From NCBI RefSeq assembly GCF_001039355.2, contig NW_019774624.1, positions 1,347,245-1,411,244 on the forward strand: DNA of 64,000 bases. The letters run 5' to 3'. Position 1 is the first letter of the stretch. Every line of letters starts with the position of its first letter. The notes beneath the pieces are model-generated. The model searched no databases. It had not been told where the DNA came from and saw only the letters and a list, made by a program, of their open reading frames with translations. Positions 62,947 to 64,000 of the stretch are shown piece by piece. This stretch comes from Lingula anatina. Lineage: Eukaryota > Brachiopoda > Lingulata > Lingulida > Lingulidae. Made by a program: the position numbers and the translations under genes.

Positions 62947-64000
62947 TCAAAATCCCTCATAATTTGCCAAGTTTGCTGCCTCTGACCACGCAGCATGTCG
63001 AGCCCCATCCATTTCTCCAGCCAACTGATTGTCATCCCGAAGTCGATGACTCTGTCCGCCAATACAAGCCTTACACTCAGGACATGTTGCTTCTTCCATG
63101 GCGCCACCACAGTCTCCGATTGCGTACACATGACCTGACAATGAAGGGTATACTTTTGTATTAAGCATTTGCTATTTAGCATTCAAAGGTTAAAGCACTT
63201 ACAGGGGCGATTTGAGGTCTTTGATTTTTTTTTCTGTCAGAAGATGGTCAAAAATAGAGGATGCTTCTACAAAGATACTTTGGAAGACTGTCAGAAAATT
63301 TATCTGGGTGTGCGCCCGACTTATCAACATTTTTGAAATTTGCATGAGACCATCAAACAGTTCAGTACCTTCTTCAGGGGTAAATGACAGGTGTTGTTAT
63401 AAAATGTGGCTGTTCATAGTGGTAAGTACACAAAATCTACAGATGCAAAAATTTACATGCCAAAATGAAAACCAAGGAGACCACTATAAGTCTATAAGCT
63501 GACTTTATATTCAAATCAAACTTACCATTTGGACACTTAAACCAATGCCCTTGGGTCAGGTCCATGGCTTTAACAATTTCCTGGCGTTCTGTGTCTGTGA
63601 TTCCTAGTCCCGAGGCTGGACAGGCCTGCTTCACATCATAGTATATTCTCTTCACTTTTGCCTCTCTTTCTGGAGAAAGTGGTTTCTTGTCACACAGTAG
63701 GGTTTTCACGCAATCAAACCAATCTGATAATTCGGGGGACAAGGTCCCCCCGCTGTTCTCTATTTGGGTTTTCATGATGTACCAGTTGCCCAGCAGGGCC
63801 AGGCGAGTTGTCTCTGCACTAAACTGGGTTGTCTCCTGCTGGCTCATGTGAGAGCGAGGCTGAACGACCCAGGTATAAAGGGATGTGAGCTCCTTCATAA
63901 TGTCCTTGAGTTCACTAGCATATTTCCCAGTTTTCTTCTGCTGTTCTGCAAGCTTCGCCTTCATGCCAGACAGCCTTTTAATTAAGTTGATTTGATTCTC
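62947..64000 (-). CDS. ZNFX1: ZNFX1-like protein, C-terminal exons (partial)
   Basis: Two minus-strand exons are visible: one from beyond the right edge to 63526 and the last at 63134-62947. They join in phase to give the end of a large protein. An alpha-helical, Lys/Glu-rich segment (IKRLSGMKAKLAEQQKKTG) leads into TERQEIVKAMDLTQGHWFKCPNG, and the final exon continues HVYAIGDCGGAMEEATCPEC. This is an RZ-type zinc finger, with Cys and His residues in CPNGH, DCGG and CPEC, followed by SHRLRDDNQLAGEMDGARHA. The order matches the C terminus of NFX1-type zinc finger-containing protein 1, an SF1 helicase-related RNA-binding protein linked to antiviral sensing in vertebrates and small-RNA inheritance in nematodes. 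The helicase and NFX1 fingers lie outside the window, so other RZ-finger proteins are not strictly excluded. Confidence 0.88.
63202..63320. mobile_element. Partial CAGGGGC-family MITE in the last ZNFX1 intron
   Basis: It starts CAGGGGCGATTTGAGG and carries CTGTCAGAAGATGGTCAAAA and ACTTTGGAAGACTGTCAGAAA as in the members at 4204 and 30174. The right terminus is degraded (TGCGCCCGAC). Confidence 0.5.

Overview
The window is nuclear genomic DNA from an animal, most likely a marine invertebrate; phylum cannot be fixed from sequence alone. It is AT-rich and shows short exons with GT..AG introns, (TA)n tracts, fold-back MITEs and array-bearing repeats with terminal hairpins like those reported in molluscs. 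Four isolated N calls occur (about 33736, 50931, 54132, 59618). Every protein recognised is a conserved metazoan housekeeping or membrane protein. No operons, CRISPR arrays or bacterial features are present.

Layout, left to right. 1-6307: intergenic and repeat-rich, with a possible CpG-rich promoter near 0.9-1.06 kb. 6308-17104 (minus): an 18-coding-exon SLC26A11-like sulfate/anion transporter, with a probable untranslated exon ending at 21529. 21882-25347 (plus): an LRMDA (C10orf11)-like leucine-rich repeat protein with a minor-spliceosome AT-AC intron. 27812-32522 (plus): mitochondrial methionyl-tRNA formyltransferase (MTFMT), 10 coding exons. 34006-34916 (minus): a NATD1-like GNAT protein, 3 exons. 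35202-48524 (plus): an SV2-like major facilitator transporter, 12 exons. 48525-62946: about 14 kb of repeats with possible 5' exons of an unidentified gene near 55.3 kb. 62947 to the right edge (minus): the C-terminal exons of a ZNFX1-like protein.

Two divergent pairs (SLC26A11/LRMDA and NATD1/SV2-like) start 285 to 350 bp apart and probably share bidirectional promoters; MTFMT/NATD1 and SV2-like/ZNFX1 are convergent. Apart from this shared layout the genes have no obvious common pathway.

The more unusual content is in the repeats: a 3.36 kb element with perfect 25-bp terminal inverted repeats, a TGTA target duplication and subterminal copies of a 15-bp motif inside the SV2-like gene; a palindromic MITE family with TTA target duplications, one copy nested inside another and an empty site available elsewhere in the window; a fold-back element with an 8-bp target duplication and an empty site in a paralogous 2-kb duplicate; and two unrelated array-bearing repeat families built to the same plan. 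Exon boundaries were assigned by reading splice sites and checking that phases join through the whole gene; homology calls rest on recognising family motifs, not on a database search.
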